Below are positions 20,829 to 31,613 of a stretch of DNA of 64,000 nucleotides, piece after piece. The notes beneath the pieces were generated by a model, which did not search any database, was not told the origin of the DNA, and was given only the letters and a program-made list of their open reading frames with translations. The stretch is from assembly GCA_003402315.1 (NCBI GenBank), contig QFXI01000018.1:119015-183014 (forward strand), written 5' to 3'. This stretch comes from Candidatus Nitrotoga sp. LAW (lineage in GTDB: Bacteria; Pseudomonadota; Gammaproteobacteria; Burkholderiales; Gallionellaceae). Every line of letters starts with the position of its first letter. Position 1 is the stretch's first letter. The translations under genes were made by a program, and so were the position numbers.

Positions 20829-22067
20829 ATGAATCGCGGATTTTATATCATACTTGCGGCGCAGTTCTTCTCCGCACTTGCAGACAATGCCCTACTATTT
20901 GCCGCCATTGCATTGCTTCACGAAATGCATGCGCCAGACTGGCATACCCCGATATTGCAAGCAGCATTTGTGGTGTCCTATATCGTTCTGGCACCTTTTG
21001 TAGGCGCCTTTGCTGATTCGCTGCCCAAGGGCCGCGTCATGTTCATTAGTAACAGCATCAAGCTGTTCGGCTGTATTGCCATGCTGGCCGGGGTAAATCC
21101 GCTTCTCGCCTATGCAGTGGCGGGACTGGGCGCGGCGGCTTATTCCCCGGCAAAATACGGCATCCTTACCGAATATTTACCGTCCGACAAATTAGTACTG
21201 GCAAACAGTTGGATAGAAGGATTGACTGTCGCCGCCATTGTGCTTGGCGCAATAGTGGGGGGTATACTCATCGGCCCAAATATTTCAGGCCAAATGCTGC
21301 AATGGTGGGATGTACCGCTAATAGAAACCGGCATTGACTCGGCGCCAGAACTAGCTATCGCCATCATCACGGTTATTTATCTCATCGCGGCGTTGTTCAA
21401 TCTCTATATCCCGCGCGTGCCAATCGAGCACAAGCCGTTAAGCCGCAACCCAGGGTTCTTGGTAAGTGAATTCGCGCATTGTTTCAAACTGCTATGGAAA
21501 GATCCGCTAGGACAAGTGTCGCTGAGCGTCACCACACTTTTCTGGGGGGCAGGCGCTACGTTACGTTTAATCGTGTTGGCATGGGCCGTCACCGTACTTC
21601 ACTATGATATGGGCGAAGCCGCCAAGCTCACCGCTTGGGTCGCCATTGGTATTGCCATCGGCTCCGTACTGGCGGCTAAATATATCAAACTGGAACATTC
21701 GGTGAAAGTATTGCCAATAGGTATTGCCATGGGGTTAATGGTACTGGCCATGATCCCGGTTACCAGCTCACCACTTGCCATTGCGCTGCTCATTGTTATT
21801 GGCGCAATGGGCGGCTACCTCTTGGTACCCATGAATGCGCTATTGCAACACCGCGGCCACTTGCTTATGGGGGCTGGTAGATCAATCGCTGTGCAAAACT
21901 TTAATGAAAACATCAGTATTTTCGCCATGCTTGCATTATTTGCCTTAATGCAAAAATTGGAATTAAGTATTTACACAATTACTTTGGTGTTTGGCCTGTT
22001 ACTCTCAGGCATCATGACGGTGTTGTATAGAAAGCACAGGCATGATCAGGATACGGGGCAGATGTAG
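20829..22067 (+). CDS. lplT: lysophospholipid transporter LplT (MFS)
   Basis: MNRGFYIILAAQFFSALADNALLFAAIALL; NSWIEGLTVAAIVLG; GRSIAVQNFNENISI. Confidence 0.92.
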   Translation: MNRGFYIILAAQFFSALADNALLFAAIALLHEMHAPDWHTPILQAAFVVSYIVLAPFVGAFADSLPKGRVMFISNSIKLFGCIAMLAGVNPLLAYAVAGLGAAAYSPAKYGILTEYLPSDKLVLANSWIEGLTVAAIVLGAIVGGILIGPNISGQMLQWWDVPLIETGIDSAPELAIAIITVIYLIAALFNLYIPRVPIEHKPLSRNPGFLVSEFAHCFKLLWKDPLGQVSLSVTTLFWGAGATLRLIVLAWAVTVLHYDMGEAAKLTAWVAIGIAIGSVLAAKYIKLEHSVKVLPIGIAMGLMVLAMIPVTSSPLAIALLIVIGAMGGYLLVPMNALLQHRGHLLMGAGRSIAVQNFNENISIFAMLALFALMQKLELSIYTITLVFGLLLSGIMTVLYRKHRHDQDTGQM

Positions 22068-22096
22068 TTTTCTTTTTTAATTTCAAACCAACAATC

Positions 22097-22846
22097 TCAA
22101 ACTAACCTCTGCATCGTAGCAACTGCTAGGCACAGATCGTCCCATGCTTTGGCTTTGTTCAGCGGAGTGTGCAGTAGATCGGTTGGGTGGTAAGTAATGA
22201 TGAGTGGAATAGTTTTCGCCAAACTATGAGAGGATGAACCGCCATAGTCATGAAGTTTGCCACGCAGGTTAGGCAAGGCGGCGTCATACCCCAGTAATAA
22301 AGCGGCGGTTTCACCTAGAACTACGATCAGCTTGGGCTGGATGAGTTGAATTTGGCGCTCCAGGTAGGGCACGCATTGGGCAGTCTCATTGGCTTCTGGC
22401 GTACGATTGCCGGGTGGGTAGCATTTAACGATGTTGGTAATGTACACATTGTGGCCGCGTTTCAACTTAATTGCAGCCAGCATATTATCGAGTAATTTGC
22501 CAGATTGTCCCACGAACGGCTCACCTTGAACGTCTTCGTCCGCGCCCGGCCATTCGCCCACGAATAACCAGTCTGCCCGTACATCACCCATACCAAGAAC
22601 CGTCTGTGTACAGCCCGCACGCAGTTTGCAAGCCGTGCAATTTTTCACCAATGCTTTTAATTCAGCCCAGTTGCAGCTATGAATATTTTGTAAGTCTGCT
22701 TTTTCCATTACAGACTGACTGGTCACTTGCTCTATTATAGGTTGGGCCGCTACAGTCACTTGCTCAAATACAGGCTTGGTTTGTCTGCGCCGTTGCCACA
22801 GCGGATAGAGATTGAGCTCACGTAATATTGCTTCTTCTCGCTTCAC
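22097..22846 (-). CDS. uracil-DNA glycosylase (family 4, Fe-S type)
   Basis: CNWAELKALVKNCTACKLRAGCTQTVLGMGDVRADWLFVGEWPGADEDVQGEPFVGQSGKLLDNML; TYHPTDLL. Confidence 0.93.
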   Translation of the reverse strand: MKREEAILRELNLYPLWQRRRQTKPVFEQVTVAAQPIIEQVTSQSVMEKADLQNIHSCNWAELKALVKNCTACKLRAGCTQTVLGMGDVRADWLFVGEWPGADEDVQGEPFVGQSGKLLDNMLAAIKLKRGHNVYITNIVKCYPPGNRTPEANETAQCVPYLERQIQLIQPKLIVVLGETAALLLGYDAALPNLRGKLHDYGGSSSHSLAKTIPLIITYHPTDLLHTPLNKAKAWDDLCLAVATMQRLV

Positions 22847-23307
22847 AGTAAATATTCCATCACGATTGCGTCTTCGCGCCCAATGTCTGCCGCATAATAG
22901 CCACGGCGCAGGCCAATTTCGAGAAACCCGACATCACGATATAGTCCCAGCGCCGCCACATTGGAAGGACGCACTTCCAGCAACATGCGCCGCATGTTAC
23001 TGGCGCGCGCAATTTTTATTGTTGCATCCAATAGCCAACGGCCCAAGCCTTTGCGTTGATATTCGGCGGCGATGCCGATATTGAGCAAGTGCGCTTCATC
23101 CAATGCAGGCATGAACACAACATAACCTAATATTTCACCCTCTGCTTCGCACACCTTACACACATAATTACTATTAAGCGCATCGGTAAAATTCCCGCAA
23201 GTCCACGGACAAGCATGCACGCGTCGTTCAATGCACACTATCCCTGCCAAGTCTGCTAGATTCATATTGCGCAAGATGGTGTGGTCAAGTAACTGGGACA
23301 AACTCAT
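22843..23307 (-). CDS. rimI: ribosomal protein S18-alanine N-acetyltransferase
   Basis: GNAT fold (LLNIGIAAEYQRKGLGRWLLD, EVRPSNVAALGLYRDVGF); 4-nt overlaps with tsaB and udg. Confidence 0.93.
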   Translation of the reverse strand: MSLSQLLDHTILRNMNLADLAGIVCIERRVHACPWTCGNFTDALNSNYVCKVCEAEGEILGYVVFMPALDEAHLLNIGIAAEYQRKGLGRWLLDATIKIARASNMRRMLLEVRPSNVAALGLYRDVGFLEIGLRRGYYAADIGREDAIVMEYLL

Positions 23308-23975
23308 CGCTCGCTGGTTTTTAGCGCCACCTTGTCGCGTAAATAAAACGGCATGGCTTGCGCCGCATCCATGCCTTGACCGGCGGCAAATAATGGCGCG
23401 GCCAATTCTGCAATAGCACTGGCCTGTGGCACGGCCTGCGTATCGCTACCAATAATTTGCCCGGCATAGAGATTACCCAATACAGCACCATATATGGCAA
23501 AGCCACTGCCTGTACCAAACCATCCAGAGCCTTGAACCTGCGGAGCCTGTTGCGGCAAACATAAATTCGGCTCGCAAACTGTCACCCATGACCCCGCCCG
23601 TTTTTCATAGACAGCATGATAAATCTCACCCATGCGCGCATCCAGTGCGGCGATCACTTTATCGTGGCCGGCGGCTTGCGCTAATGCTTGCAACGTACAC
23701 ACTCCCACCACCGGCAAATCCGCTCCCAGCGCCAATCCTTGCGTTACCCCACAAGCAATGCGTACGCCGGTGAATGAACCCGGCCCGGCGCCAAATGCAA
23801 TGCCATCCAATTTCGAAATTTTAACGCCCGCTTCATGCAATAAATTATCCAGTATTCCTATCAGCAATTCGGAATGGCGCTGTCCGGCCAGTTCGCAACG
23901 ATTGACAACATTGCCGTCCTGCCATAGTGCGACGGAGCAGTATTCAGTAGATGTTTCCAGCGCCAATATACGCAT
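23304..23975 (-). CDS. tsaB: tRNA threonylcarbamoyladenosine biosynthesis protein TsaB
   Basis: MRILALETSTEYCSVALW, GAGPGSFTGVRIACGVTQGLALG. Confidence 0.95.
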   Translation of the reverse strand: MRILALETSTEYCSVALWQDGNVVNRCELAGQRHSELLIGILDNLLHEAGVKISKLDGIAFGAGPGSFTGVRIACGVTQGLALGADLPVVGVCTLQALAQAAGHDKVIAALDARMGEIYHAVYEKRAGSWVTVCEPNLCLPQQAPQVQGSGWFGTGSGFAIYGAVLGNLYAGQIIGSDTQAVPQASAIAELAAPLFAAGQGMDAAQAMPFYLRDKVALKTSER

Positions 23976-24076
23976 CATTATTAAGAATTGCCCTATTGAA
24001 TAATATGCACTTAAACATTCCCGTTTAAACGGGAATATTTAAGCGGTGAAATAATATTGTCGAAATTTATGTTGGT

Positions 24077-24547
24077 TCAGACTAACAACAACGCGACAGC
24101 CTGCGCCGCGATACCTTCTTCGCGCCCGCTAAAGCCCAGCCTTTCAGTGGTGGTCGCTTTCACATTAACAGCATTCACCGCTACGCCCAAATCAGCGGCA
24201 ATATTCTCTACCATGCGCGGAATGTGCGGTGCCATCTTGGGTGCTTGTGCAATGATAGTGGCATCCAAATTGCCTATGCGAAAACCCGCATTGGTCACCA
24301 TACGCGCTACTTCGCGCAATAAAATGCGGCTATCAATATTTTTAAACTTGGTATCGGTATCTGAAAAATGACGCCCGATATCACCCAGCGCTGCTGCACC
24401 CAGCAGGGCATCACAGATGGCGTGCAACAGTACGTCAGCATCGGAATGGCCGAGCAGCCCTTTGTCATGGAGTATCTCCACGCCACCAATAATTAACTTG
24501 CGCCCCTCGACTAATTGATGAACGTCAAAACCCTGTCCGATTCTCAT
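24077..24547 (-). CDS. ispF: 2-C-methyl-D-erythritol 2,4-cyclodiphosphate synthase
   Basis: [44 protein letters not shown]. Confidence 0.98.
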   Translation of the reverse strand: MRIGQGFDVHQLVEGRKLIIGGVEILHDKGLLGHSDADVLLHAICDALLGAAALGDIGRHFSDTDTKFKNIDSRILLREVARMVTNAGFRIGNLDATIIAQAPKMAPHIPRMVENIAADLGVAVNAVNVKATTTERLGFSGREEGIAAQAVALLLV

Positions 24548-24549
24548 AT

Positions 24550-25230
24550 TTATTTTCTTTGGACTAACAACAATTCGGCTAACTCAATATCCTGCGGATA
24601 AGTTACCTTAAAGTTGCTGTAACTACTTGTCACGAGCTTGGGATGAAACCCCAGCGCCTCGACTGCGGAGGCGTCATCCGTTACATTTGGGGCGGTTTGT
24701 AGCGCTTGTAATAATAGCCCAGTGCGAAACATTTGCGGTGTCTGCGCCTGCCATACTCCCTCACGATTTTCGGTATGCACAATTCGGCATTCAGCATCGG
24801 CACGCTTCAAAGTATCTGCTACCGGCACAGCAAGAATGCCGCCAACCTCGTCGTCGCGCAATACTTCAATCAAGTGTGCAAGCTGCTTGTGGCTCAAACA
24901 AGGCCGTGCAGCATCATGCACCAGTAGCCAGTCATCAAGTTCAAGTTCGGCGGCCATTAATCCATTCAGTACGCTTTCCGCGCGCGTTGCGCCACCACAA
25001 AATAGCGGCTGTAACTTTTCTCCGAATAACGACCAGTCATAACTATGCCAGTACGCGTCATCAGGTGTGAGGATTACAAAGACAGTGTTGATATCCGGGT
25101 TGGCACACAAAGTTGCAAGTGCGTGATAAAGCATCGGCTGTCCGGCAATCGGCAGGTATTGTTTTGGTAACCCACTGCCCATGCGAGAACCACAGCCAGC
25201 GGCGGGAACGAGTGCGAAAATTTCGGGCAT
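24550..25230 (-). CDS. ispD: 2-C-methyl-D-erythritol 4-phosphate cytidylyltransferase
   Basis: [38 protein letters not shown]; adjacent to ispF. Confidence 0.98.
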   Translation of the reverse strand: MPEIFALVPAAGCGSRMGSGLPKQYLPIAGQPMLYHALATLCANPDINTVFVILTPDDAYWHSYDWSLFGEKLQPLFCGGATRAESVLNGLMAAELELDDWLLVHDAARPCLSHKQLAHLIEVLRDDEVGGILAVPVADTLKRADAECRIVHTENREGVWQAQTPQMFRTGLLLQALQTAPNVTDDASAVEALGFHPKLVTSSYSNFKVTYPQDIELAELLLVQRK

Positions 25231-25356
25231 TATTTGAAGGAAAAAGTAAGCCTATTCACTCAAACCGTTTCAAGTTCAATACGAATTTTACGGAATAGTT
25301 CTAAATAAAGTTAAACTAGTTTAAATCTCAACTGATTACCGATTTTTCGAAACGTT

Positions 25357-26415
25357 TTACATATTTGTTGTTCCTGGTAGAGCCATATCACTTATTGTTT
25401 TAGACGTACCCTGAGCGGCGCGCCGCATCCGGTCATTGATTGCAACCCATTCTTGCTGTGTTGGGGGAGCTTCTGCCAAAATACAATCGAAGTTGGCGTG
25501 ATCAATACGGTGCAGTGTCGCATAAAGTTCGCGTCCATATTCATCAGCCATTAGTGGCATCTGGAGGCTCGTGATTCCAACAATATGGCTTACATCGCTA
25601 TTTGCACTCAGATTAAGAACCGCTACTTTATGGCCCAGTTTAGCCAGTTGATACACTCGATGCCACAATTCATCTGCCGGATAGATCTCAATTGGCGTTG
25701 TTGGAGCATAATGTGAGTCCAACATGCCGGGAGCCCGCAGCAGCTTGGAGGTGACTGACTGGGCCAGTGATACTTTCTGATTAAGCGTGTATTCAATTGC
25801 TTCGACGGGAAGCCCGCCAGGCCGCAATAACGTAGCCTCTCCGTGCGTTAAGCTAATGATGGTGGACTCTACACCGATACGGCATGCCCCCCCATCAAGA
25901 ATCATACCTACTTTAGATCCTAGTTTGTCATGCACGTGTTGCGCTGTGGTTGGACTTACCTGTCCAAAACGATTGGCCGATGGTGCTGCAATTCCGCCGC
26001 CGAATACACGCAGCAGGGCGGTTGCGACGGGGTGGTCAGGTACACGCAGACCTACCGTATCTTGCCCGCCGGTAACCTCATTCGGCACTTGGCTGGACCG
26101 TTGCAGGATTAAGGTCAGCGGCCCCGGCCAGAATGCTTCTGCCAGTCGCCATGCGGCGTCGGGAATTTCCCGCGCCCAAGTGGACAGTTGGGAGGCTGCG
26201 GCAATATGAACGATTAGCGGATGATAGTTTGGTCGATTTTTGATCTCAAAAATTTTTCGCACGGCAAGTGGATTGGAGGCATCCGCCCCCAATCCGTAAA
26301 CAGTCTCAGTGGGAAAAACCACAGTCTCGCCTGCCCGCAGCAATGCCGTGGCAGCTTGTATTTCGTCATCCGGAACCTTATAGGGATTCACCGCAGTGTC
26401 TTGTTTTCTTTTCAA
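25357..26415 (-). CDS. L-threonylcarbamoyladenylate synthase, long Sua5-type
   Basis: YrdC domain (GETVVFPTETVYGLGADA, FWPGPLTLIL, APSANRFGQVSPT) plus C-terminal Sua5 extension. Confidence 0.93.
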   Translation of the reverse strand: MKRKQDTAVNPYKVPDDEIQAATALLRAGETVVFPTETVYGLGADASNPLAVRKIFEIKNRPNYHPLIVHIAAASQLSTWAREIPDAAWRLAEAFWPGPLTLILQRSSQVPNEVTGGQDTVGLRVPDHPVATALLRVFGGGIAAPSANRFGQVSPTTAQHVHDKLGSKVGMILDGGACRIGVESTIISLTHGEATLLRPGGLPVEAIEYTLNQKVSLAQSVTSKLLRAPGMLDSHYAPTTPIEIYPADELWHRVYQLAKLGHKVAVLNLSANSDVSHIVGITSLQMPLMADEYGRELYATLHRIDHANFDCILAEAPPTQQEWVAINDRMRRAAQGTSKTISDMALPGTTNM

Positions 26416-26849
26416 TCCTGCACTTTGTCGGCTTGTCGCAGTTCCGCCGACGATTCATCACCTGAATAGGGATAACGGACATGGCCGAGGCGAATCAGGA
26501 ACACTGCCAGCGTTAACATCAGGATAGAGCCAGTTATCGCGAGCATGCGCCAGTCATCCATAGCTTTCATATCCAAGATCAGGTAACGCGCAAGTGCCAC
26601 CATGCCAATGTAAAGCGGGAAGCGCACTGGTAGTTTGCCTGAGTTGTAATATAGCCCGACCATGGCAAGTACCTCTAGGTAGAGGAAAAGCAGTAACAAG
26701 TCGGTTAGGGTCACTTGTACTGCCCGTACCATAATCATTGTCTCGCTTGCCATGGCGAACACTGTGGCAATGGCAATGACCAGCAAGCCTATATGTTCGA
26801 CCAGTGAAAGAAGTCGTTGGTTGAATCTTTTAATGGTTCTGCTTTTCAA
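26412..26849 (-). CDS. psiE: phosphate-starvation-inducible PsiE family protein
   Basis: Four-TM small protein with LEVLAMVGLYYNSGKLPVRFPLYIGMVALARYLILD; 4-nt overlap with the Sua5 gene. Confidence 0.85.
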   Translation of the reverse strand: MKSRTIKRFNQRLLSLVEHIGLLVIAIATVFAMASETMIMVRAVQVTLTDLLLLFLYLEVLAMVGLYYNSGKLPVRFPLYIGMVALARYLILDMKAMDDWRMLAITGSILMLTLAVFLIRLGHVRYPYSGDESSAELRQADKVQD

Positions 26850-27057
26850 TCCGCTAGCACCTCAATAATATAAAACATGCACTTAAAAATAAGCGAATCA
26901 GTGCATAACACTTTTATTTTTAATAAAAGTTTCCAATGCTCTGGCCATTTTCAATGGAGGCATATGTAATGCTCGCAATTTGCTTCGGCACCCTTTTTGA
27001 GGTTTTGTGCGTTCACTGAACTCTAGCGTCGCTCTGATGCTAATTGTTGATGATGTA

Positions 27058-27942
27058 TCACACGTCCATCAATAGCCGCACGGCTTCATGATATTTTTCC
27101 GCAGTTTTTTCGATTATGTCGGCAGGAACTTTCGGTGCGGGGAGTTGTTTGTTCCAGCCAGAAGCTTCCATCCAGTCACGCACGAACTGCTTATCAAAGC
27201 TAGGCGGACTGCTACCTACATTGTATTGATCCGCTGGCCAGAACCGTGAGGAATCCGGCGTCAGCGCTTCATCAATTAAATACATTTTCCCTGATGAATC
27301 CACACCAAATTCAAATTTGGTATCAGCGATGATGATTCCCTTGATAGCCGCATATTCCGCTGCCTGGGTATACAGTGACAAGGCGGCATGACGCACTGCA
27401 TTAGCACGCGGCGCCCCCAGCAATTTTACGGCTTGGTCGAAAGAGATATTTTCATCATGTTCACCTGCGGGTGCCTTGGTTGAAGGTGTAAATAATGGTT
27501 GCGGCAGTTTTTGCGCTTCCTGTAAATCGGCAGGCAATTTAATGCCACACACCATGCCAGTCTTCTGATACTCCTTCCACGCGGAACCAGCTAGATAGCC
27601 GCGCACGATGGCTTCAATAGGCACGGGTCTCAAGCGTTTTACTACGAAAGCCCGGCCAGCCAATTGCGCGCGCTCTTCATCAGTTTTGACTAAGGATTCT
27701 GGCTTGATACCGGTAAGGTGATTAGGGAGAACGTGATTAAGCTTACTAAACCAGAAATTGGACAGGGTAGTGAGTACTTGACCTTTTCCTGGCACTGGAG
27801 TCGGTAAAATGACATCAAAGGCAGACAAACGATCAGTTTGCACAATGAGCAGGCGATCATCATCCACTTCATAAATGTCACGCACTTTGCCGCGGTGCAG
27901 TAATGGCAAGCTGGTTAAGTTGGATTCAAGTAATACAGACAT
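27058..27942 (-). CDS. purC: phosphoribosylaminoimidazole-succinocarboxamide synthase
   Basis: [54 protein letters not shown]. Confidence 0.98.
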   Translation of the reverse strand: MSVLLESNLTSLPLLHRGKVRDIYEVDDDRLLIVQTDRLSAFDVILPTPVPGKGQVLTTLSNFWFSKLNHVLPNHLTGIKPESLVKTDEERAQLAGRAFVVKRLRPVPIEAIVRGYLAGSAWKEYQKTGMVCGIKLPADLQEAQKLPQPLFTPSTKAPAGEHDENISFDQAVKLLGAPRANAVRHAALSLYTQAAEYAAIKGIIIADTKFEFGVDSSGKMYLIDEALTPDSSRFWPADQYNVGSSPPSFDKQFVRDWMEASGWNKQLPAPKVPADIIEKTAEKYHEAVRLLMDV

Positions 27943-27954
27943 AAGGTTCCCTTT

Positions 27955-28449
27955 TTAGCTTAGTGATGGCAGCTTGGTCGCGGCAATTGCTTCGGCCTGC
28001 TGTTTGCGGAATTCGACGAGACGCTTGGCCAACTGTGTATCGTTCAATGCCAGCATGGCTATTGCGAACAGGCCGGCATTTGCCGCACCAGCTTCGCCGA
28101 TAGCAAACGTGGCCACCGGAATACCTTTAGGCATTTGCACGATGGATAATAGCGAATCGATTCCCTTGAGGTATTTGGACGGAATGGGTACGCCCAGCAC
28201 GGGCAGCGTCGTTTGACCAGCAATTACACCAGCCAAATGCGCCGCACCACCCGCGCCAGCAATGAAACATTGTACGCCTTGCTCACTCATTTCCTGAACA
28301 TAGGTTAATAACAATTCAGGTGAACGGTGTGCGGAGATCACGCGCGCATCGTAGGCTACGCCGAAATCATGTAAAGGGCGCGCGGCCTGCTGCATGATTT
28401 CCCAATCATTTGAACTACCCATCAAGATGGCAACCAGTGGTTTGCTCAT
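27955..28449 (-). CDS. purE: 5-(carboxyamino)imidazole ribonucleotide mutase
   Basis: ILMGSSNDWEIMQQAARPLHDFGVAYDARVISAHRSPE; GGAAHLAGVIAGQTTLPVLGVP. Confidence 0.98.
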   Translation of the reverse strand: MSKPLVAILMGSSNDWEIMQQAARPLHDFGVAYDARVISAHRSPELLLTYVQEMSEQGVQCFIAGAGGAAHLAGVIAGQTTLPVLGVPIPSKYLKGIDSLLSIVQMPKGIPVATFAIGEAGAANAGLFAIAMLALNDTQLAKRLVEFRKQQAEAIAATKLPSLS

Positions 28450-28874
28450 GATATTTCTCTCTTTTTAAGTTTGCTTAATAGATCTTGTTATTTAATTTCT
28501 AATACCCGTTAGAGTTTATTTATAAAGTAAAGCGCTCTGCTACAAGCAGTAGGCATTAACTGTGCTCTTCAAATTTGCTGGTTTCTACCGGCTTTCGCCC
28601 CGGTAAACGGGAATTAAACCCACAGCGATTTAACAAAATTGATCAGCGCAACGCGGCTGTACAAGACAGTAGGGCAGCTAAAATGAATTGATTTGTGTTT
28701 CGGTTGAAGATCCGTATACCGCAATTTAAATTTAAACGGTTAACCGGAACCCACCTCGATCATTTTTTGGGTGAATACATTTTGCTCATTTGCTCAAGTG
28801 GAATTGCCAGATGTGCATATATTTTGCGTCTGGGTACAGCTTTAAGTTTAATTAACGTCGTTAAAGGTTAATAA

Positions 28875-29357
28875 TTATTTTTTAAATCCAATAAGGTAGA
28901 TTCCGATAACTTTTCCCACTTTATCTTTAATGGGGTCGTAACAAGTATAGTAAGAGTTGCCTAAAATATCGATATCACCACAATATACTTCACCTTTGAT
29001 CACTGCATCATAAGCCTTGTTATGGACAAGTTTAGTTCCAACTCCGCGCGTTCCTTTAGGTGTTAATACGTTTGTGCTAACCCGAATAAACTCAATACCA
29101 TCTTTAACGAAGACCGTAGAATACGCGCCAGATGTTTTTTTAATTTCATCCACAACACTAAAGTTGTTGTTTATTTTTTGTGTACCGAAATAAATAACGG
29201 GAGCAATGATATTGCCAGATTTTTCCACTCCTTCTATCCTAGGTTCACCCATTTTTACAAATTTTGCCTTAAGTTCATCAACTATTTTCCTGGCGTCATC
29301 TGCACTTGCAGTAGCCATGAATAGTAATGTTGTTAGGAACAGAATTGTTTTTTTCAT
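28875..29357 (-). CDS. secreted/periplasmic stand-alone Cache-domain protein
   Basis: Signal peptide MKKTILFLTTLLFMATASA, then FVKDGIEFIRVSTNVLTPKGTRGVGTKL...YDAVIKGEVYCGDIDILGNSYYTCYDPIKDKVGKVIGIYLIGF, Cache-like; no downstream HAMP/MCP/kinase module. Confidence 0.75.
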   Translation of the reverse strand: MKKTILFLTTLLFMATASADDARKIVDELKAKFVKMGEPRIEGVEKSGNIIAPVIYFGTQKINNNFSVVDEIKKTSGAYSTVFVKDGIEFIRVSTNVLTPKGTRGVGTKLVHNKAYDAVIKGEVYCGDIDILGNSYYTCYDPIKDKVGKVIGIYLIGFKK

Positions 29358-29888
29358 AAAAATACCTTTTTTAAATAGGTTTATTCGAATAAATTTATTC
29401 ATGGTAGTCGGAGTATAAATATTCATTTTGTAATTGTAAATTTTAACAAATAACGTTTATTAAAATAACCTGGGAGCTTGCTGGAATATTTACAATAACC
29501 CATTGATTATGTTGGTGCATTTGTTATTCAGGATAATTAATTTATTGATTAAAAACAATGCATTATGCAACCACATAATTCCAAATCTGACGGTTTGCCA
29601 ATTGCACTAATTTCTTGCTCTGCCCAAGCGTTTAAATCTAGCTTTTTGAAAGTATCATTTTTTTATTACATTAACATTTCGGAGCTCATCGTAATCTTAT
29701 AGCTGCAACGTAGTTCGATTGGCTCAATACGCTGTACAATTATACAATCATTTTAGGCATTTCCATCCCAGATGGAGCCTCCATCAATAAAACTCATGTC
29801 CGGCCGGGACGCCAGCTGCAGAGACTGGATAAAATATTTTATTTATTCTTATGGTTACGGTAAAGGTTGCGTCTTGATAGTGTCAAAA

Positions 29889-31613
29889 TCAAGTTTGACG
29901 CACATATCCCTCGCGCTTTAGTTTGAGTAAAATTTTTTGCACTGCCTCTTCCACACTAATATTTGTAGTATCAATTATTAGTTCTGGATTTTCTGGGGTT
30001 TCATAGGGATCACTGATGCCGGTGAATTCTTTAACGATGCCAGCACGGGCCTTAGCGTAAAGTCCTTTTCGGTCACGGCCTTCGCATACGTATAGTGGCG
30101 TGGCCACATGGATTTCAAAAAAACCGCCCAATGGTTCGATCATAAGCCGTACATCTCGGCGAGTGGCGTCATAGGGTGCAATTGGTGCGCAAATGGCAAT
30201 ACCGTAGTTCTTGGTGATTTCGGAAGCTACGTAACCGATTCTTCGTACGTTGATATCGCGATGTTCACGCGAGAAGCCTAGTTCGCTGGAAAGATGCTTG
30301 CGCACGAGATCGCCATCCAACAAAGTAACTTGCCTACCACCCATTTCCAACAGTTTCGTCATTAGGACTTTGGCTAAAGTCGATTTTCCGGCGCCAGACA
30401 AGCCTGTAAAAAATATCGTAAGGCCTTGTTTATCACGGGTTGGGTAGGCTATACGTAATTCATTCAGTACTTCAGGATAGGAAAACCACTCAGGAACTTG
30501 TAGCCCTTTCGCCAGGCGATGTTTCAATTCCGTATCGGTCAAACTAGCGCTAAGTGTACCTTCAGGTACTTCTTCCAAAGGTAGATATTGCGCACGTTCT
30601 ACTACGTAAACCATGCGGGGAAATGGGATCAATTCTATACCTACAGCATTGCGTTTCGCTGCATTGGTGGGTAAACAATATTCCTGAAACAAATCTATTC
30701 CGCGTCGGGTACCCTCATCGTCTTTATACTCCCCGCCAACAATTAAATGGGAGCAGCCATAATTGCGTTGCACAATGGCTTTCCAAAAAACTTCACGTAA
30801 GCCGGATCCACGAGAGTAAAGGGGTAGCAAGGATAGGGCTGTGGTCGTGGAAGAAAAACGCGGCATGATGGCTTGATAGCAGCGTACCAAGGTGAAGTAA
30901 TCGGGATGATCAGATTTTGCATTGCCGATGACAGGATGGATTAGTAAATTGGCTTCATAGGCTATAGCGGAACGCGTCGTAAATTCATATTGAACACGAT
31001 GTAATGGTTGGTGTGCCTGAAAAGCAATGATTCGATGCCAGCCGCGCTGTATGAAAGATTTGCGCAATTCTTCCGGGGTAAGATGGAGTGTCGGAAAATC
31101 GTGGCGTAAGGGTAAAGATAGTCCTTCAAGACGTCCAGAAACATACTGGCCTTTTTGTTGTAAAAGATGAGCAACACCGGGATGAGCGGGGTCATCAGAA
31201 TTGAATAGAACTTGTGCTTCTATTTTTCTATCAGGCTGCCAAAGTTCTTCTACGGTGATCACGGCTAGCATGAAACCTTCTGGATCGCGCAAAGCAAGAC
31301 AGCTTCCGGGTACAAGTTGTTGGGCAACCGAATCTGGAATATCCAGAGTAATAGGCATAGGCCAAAACGTACCATCGGCGAGGCACATATCATTCAGAAC
31401 GCTGTTGTAGTCGGCCTGGTTCATGAAGCCGCGTAATGGAGAGAATCCCCCGTTAAGTAACAACTCCAAGTCTGATAATTGTCGCTGGTTTAAATCCAAT
31501 GATGGGAAGTGTATGGCTTCGCGGCATAGGGCTTCCGCACGCTTTTGGTCGACATTCAAGTTGACTAAGTCGCCGCCATAAGGTGTTATAAGTTTATCCA
31601 TTACGTTAGGCAT
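29889..31613 (-). CDS. bifunctional sulfate adenylyltransferase / adenylylsulfate kinase
   Basis: N-terminal ATP sulfurylase (QAHQPLHRVQYEFTTRSA, VGGEYKDDEGTRRGIDLF) fused to APS kinase (IFFTGLSGAGKSTLAKVL, HRDINVRRIGYVASEITKN). Confidence 0.95.
   Translation of the reverse strand: MPNVMDKLITPYGGDLVNLNVDQKRAEALCREAIHFPSLDLNQRQLSDLELLLNGGFSPLRGFMNQADYNSVLNDMCLADGTFWPMPITLDIPDSVAQQLVPGSCLALRDPEGFMLAVITVEELWQPDRKIEAQVLFNSDDPAHPGVAHLLQQKGQYVSGRLEGLSLPLRHDFPTLHLTPEELRKSFIQRGWHRIIAFQAHQPLHRVQYEFTTRSAIAYEANLLIHPVIGNAKSDHPDYFTLVRCYQAIMPRFSSTTTALSLLPLYSRGSGLREVFWKAIVQRNYGCSHLIVGGEYKDDEGTRRGIDLFQEYCLPTNAAKRNAVGIELIPFPRMVYVVERAQYLPLEEVPEGTLSASLTDTELKHRLAKGLQVPEWFSYPEVLNELRIAYPTRDKQGLTIFFTGLSGAGKSTLAKVLMTKLLEMGGRQVTLLDGDLVRKHLSSELGFSREHRDINVRRIGYVASEITKNYGIAICAPIAPYDATRRDVRLMIEPLGGFFEIHVATPLYVCEGRDRKGLYAKARAGIVKEFTGISDPYETPENPELIIDTTNISVEEAVQKILLKLKREGYVRQT

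Noticed and set aside
28738-28754. GGTTAACCGGAACCCAC sharing a 15-mer (TTAACCGGAACCCAC) with 63487..63501 in the Kelch pseudogene
   Set aside because: A single shared 15-mer over 64 kb and both strands is near chance expectation, flanks do not align and no Kelch motif is found at 28.7 kb.
29771-29785. GATGGA-GCC-TCCATC hairpin upstream of 29889
   Set aside because: Only 6-bp arms, no T-tract; such hairpins are common by chance.
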